Source: Scatophagus argus
Taxonomy: Eukaryota; Chordata; Actinopteri; Scatophagidae
Assembly (NCBI RefSeq): GCF_020382885.2
Contig: NC_058495.1
Coordinates: 24,303,127 to 24,367,126 of the forward strand
Length of the DNA: 64,000 nt
Reading direction: 5' to 3'
How positions within the stretch are numbered: position 1 is the stretch's first letter; the number at the start of each line of letters is the position of its first letter. The position numbers were made by a program, and so were the translations under genes. The notes under the pieces are model-generated. The model searched no databases and was not told the origin of the DNA. It saw only the letters and a list, made by a program, of their open reading frames with translations. Shown one piece after another: positions 62,511 through 64,000 of the stretch.

Positions 62511-63628
62511 AATTAAACTGATCACTGTGGTCTGGAGGATAGAAATATATGTATTTCTTTTGCTAGCACACTCAGCTGTCTTTCTAATCCGCGCTGTTAG
62601 GACCCCAGTGAACTCTGAACCGGAAATAGGATGACCGTTTTTTTTGCCTGAAACAAAACTTGCCTTGACAAGAAGATGCTAACTCGTTAGCCAAAAGAAA
62701 TTGCATCTGTGTGACATGTGTGCTTCGACAACACTAAAGAAAACAGGTATCTTTATTGTTTTCTCTTGTTATATGAGTAAACTTATCACAGGATGTCACA
62801 GACTTTCAACAAGATTAAAAAGTCAGTTTACAGATCTCTGTTAGCAGCGTGTAGCTAAAAGCAAGCTAGTTGTGAATGAGGCATTGAAGCGGTCGGAGCG
62901 GTTAGCTAACCTTGATGGGGAAAATATACAGTGTAGCATAAGTTACACTTTTGGTGTTAGGCTCTGTAAACTTGATCTCTCTCTACTCTGTCTGTTTATT
63001 CGCTTGAAATAACAGTCATTATAACGGCTGTGTATTTGTAGTTAGCTAGTCGTTGGCTAGTTCAACGTGGGTATTGGGAAATCATTCATCATGCTGTAAC
63101 GCTTCACAGTGACTCCCAACGAGGGACACATCAGTGCGTGTTTTCGCTGTAGTAACACACGGAGAGTTTGTAGAGCAGCTGTGGGGGCAGGCCTTAAAAA
63201 AGGGCTGGGAACCGCAGATACATTAGACTGCATATTAGTCATGTGTATTTAAATTAATGTTTGCAAGAACTGTGTTAATATTCATTGCCATGAATTGAGG
63301 TACAAACATTAAGGTCTCACATCTAAATGTCTAAATCATTAGTATTAGTCAATTTTTTTTAGAACTTTTATTTAAAATTGGCTGGATTGCTGAGTTTGCT
63401 TCAGAAATCATTTGAGAGCTGGACCCAGTGTGGTAGTCAGATCCCCTCGAAGCCCAAACGTGATCGTCCGACCTTGTTCTGATCGTTGAGAAACAGTGAA
63501 TAGTTTATCGATTATCTGATCAAATGTTTTGCTGTTGTTTTTGCAGCTGCTCTGTCAGTGTTGGCTCTGTTGCTGCGGTGAAGCTCTGACAGTTTTCCAG
63601 CTGCACTTTTTAACTCCTTCTCTTCGCA
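62511..63628. promoter_or_regulatory. Shared promoter region of tma7 and the divergent gene, with 5' UTR
   Basis: The two start codons point away from each other, 1.1 kb apart. A possible non-coding first exon for the + strand gene ends at aaaacag before gtatct near 62750, and an acceptor ttgcag near 63546 would start the exon with the ATG. No TATA box is evident. Confidence 0.45.
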
Positions 63629-63952
63629 ATGAGGTACATTTGCACAGTGTAGTCCATAGAGGAGACCTGAGCTTTTTGTTCATTAACTTACATTTTAACA
63701 GTATATAATTCCAGCTAACAGTATATTTACTATGTCAGGTACAGAGGAGCTCAGATCTGTCTCTGGGCTCATGGCTCCTGCTGTGTGTCCCGCCTCTCTG
63801 TGCTCTCTGGATCTCTGCCTGGCAGAATCACTCTGGTCCGAACCTACAGCGCTCACCATCAGCCCGGCTCCCCCCCACCCACTAACCTCACCCCCCCTGA
63901 GGGGAAGGGCAGATCCGGGGTGGTGAAGGAGCATGCCCTGGCTGCCTTACAG
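63629..63952 (+). CDS. ccdc51: N-terminal exons of a CCDC51 (mitochondrial potassium channel)-like gene, cut by the window end
   Basis: ATG at 63629 is followed by a donor after five coding bases. Exon 63739-63952 continues YRGAQICLWAHGSCC and RITLVRTYSAHHQPGSPPPT, ending KEHALAALQ before gtgaag. The first part is basic with few acids, compatible with a mitochondrial targeting sequence. CCDC51/MITOK forms a mitoK-ATP channel in the inner membrane. The assignment rests mainly on the head-to-head arrangement with tma7 known in mammals, since the diagnostic coiled coil and membrane segments lie beyond the window. Confidence 0.5.
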
Positions 63953-64000
63953 GTGAAGAAAATCCATCTTCTGGCTGTTCAGATCAACTTTATGGGCTGT

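Overview
The window is nuclear DNA from a ray-finned fish, probably a percomorph. It has compact intron-rich vertebrate genes, teleost NLR and TRIM families, CA/GT microsatellites, a tRNA-derived SINE, Tc1-like and LINE remnants, and short interspersed repeats typical of percomorph genomes. Assignments come from reading translated exons and GT/AG splice phases. No database search was possible.

Layout from left to right. (1) 1-8.4 kb, + strand: the 3' end of a filamin gene, best matching flnb (Ig repeats 19-24, hinge 2 and the stop). An unassigned in-frame 252-bp candidate exon lies at the site where FLNC carries its own insertion. (2) 9.5-21 kb, + strand: a complete NLRP1-like inflammasome sensor of 1545 codons. 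It encodes RING, FISNA/NACHT, five LRR exons, FIIND with its autoproteolysis site, a hexapeptide-repeat linker and a CARD. (3) 23.4-24.4 kb, + strand: a small sperm microtubule inner protein gene (spmip1/atp6v1fnb-like). (4) 26.3-40.8 kb, - strand: the three complement C1q chain genes in transcription order c1qa, c1qc, c1qb, as in mammals. (5) 43.8-48.3 kb, - strand: two tandem single-exon TRIM genes of 463 codons each, with a candidate head-to-head small gene on the other side of an IRF-type site. (6) 48.6-55.9 kb: mostly unannotated, with a SINE and weak exon candidates. (7) 56-60.4 kb, + strand: a DNase I family gene resembling fish dnase1l4. It has two long perfect inverted repeats in its introns, microsatellites forming splice sites and an unusual coiled-coil C-terminal exon. 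(8) 61.4-64 kb: tma7 (- strand) head-to-head with the first coding exons of a ccdc51-like gene (+ strand).

Functionally the middle of the window is rich in innate immunity genes: an inflammasome sensor, the C1q initiator of the classical complement pathway, TRIM E3 ligases and a DNA-degrading nuclease. Cytoskeletal and housekeeping genes flank it. The most notable unexplained signals are the filamin cassette candidate, the two hairpins in the DNase gene, the widened kink in the C1q collagen stalks, the NLRP1 linker minisatellite, and an unrecognised two-exon gene beside the TRIM promoter.
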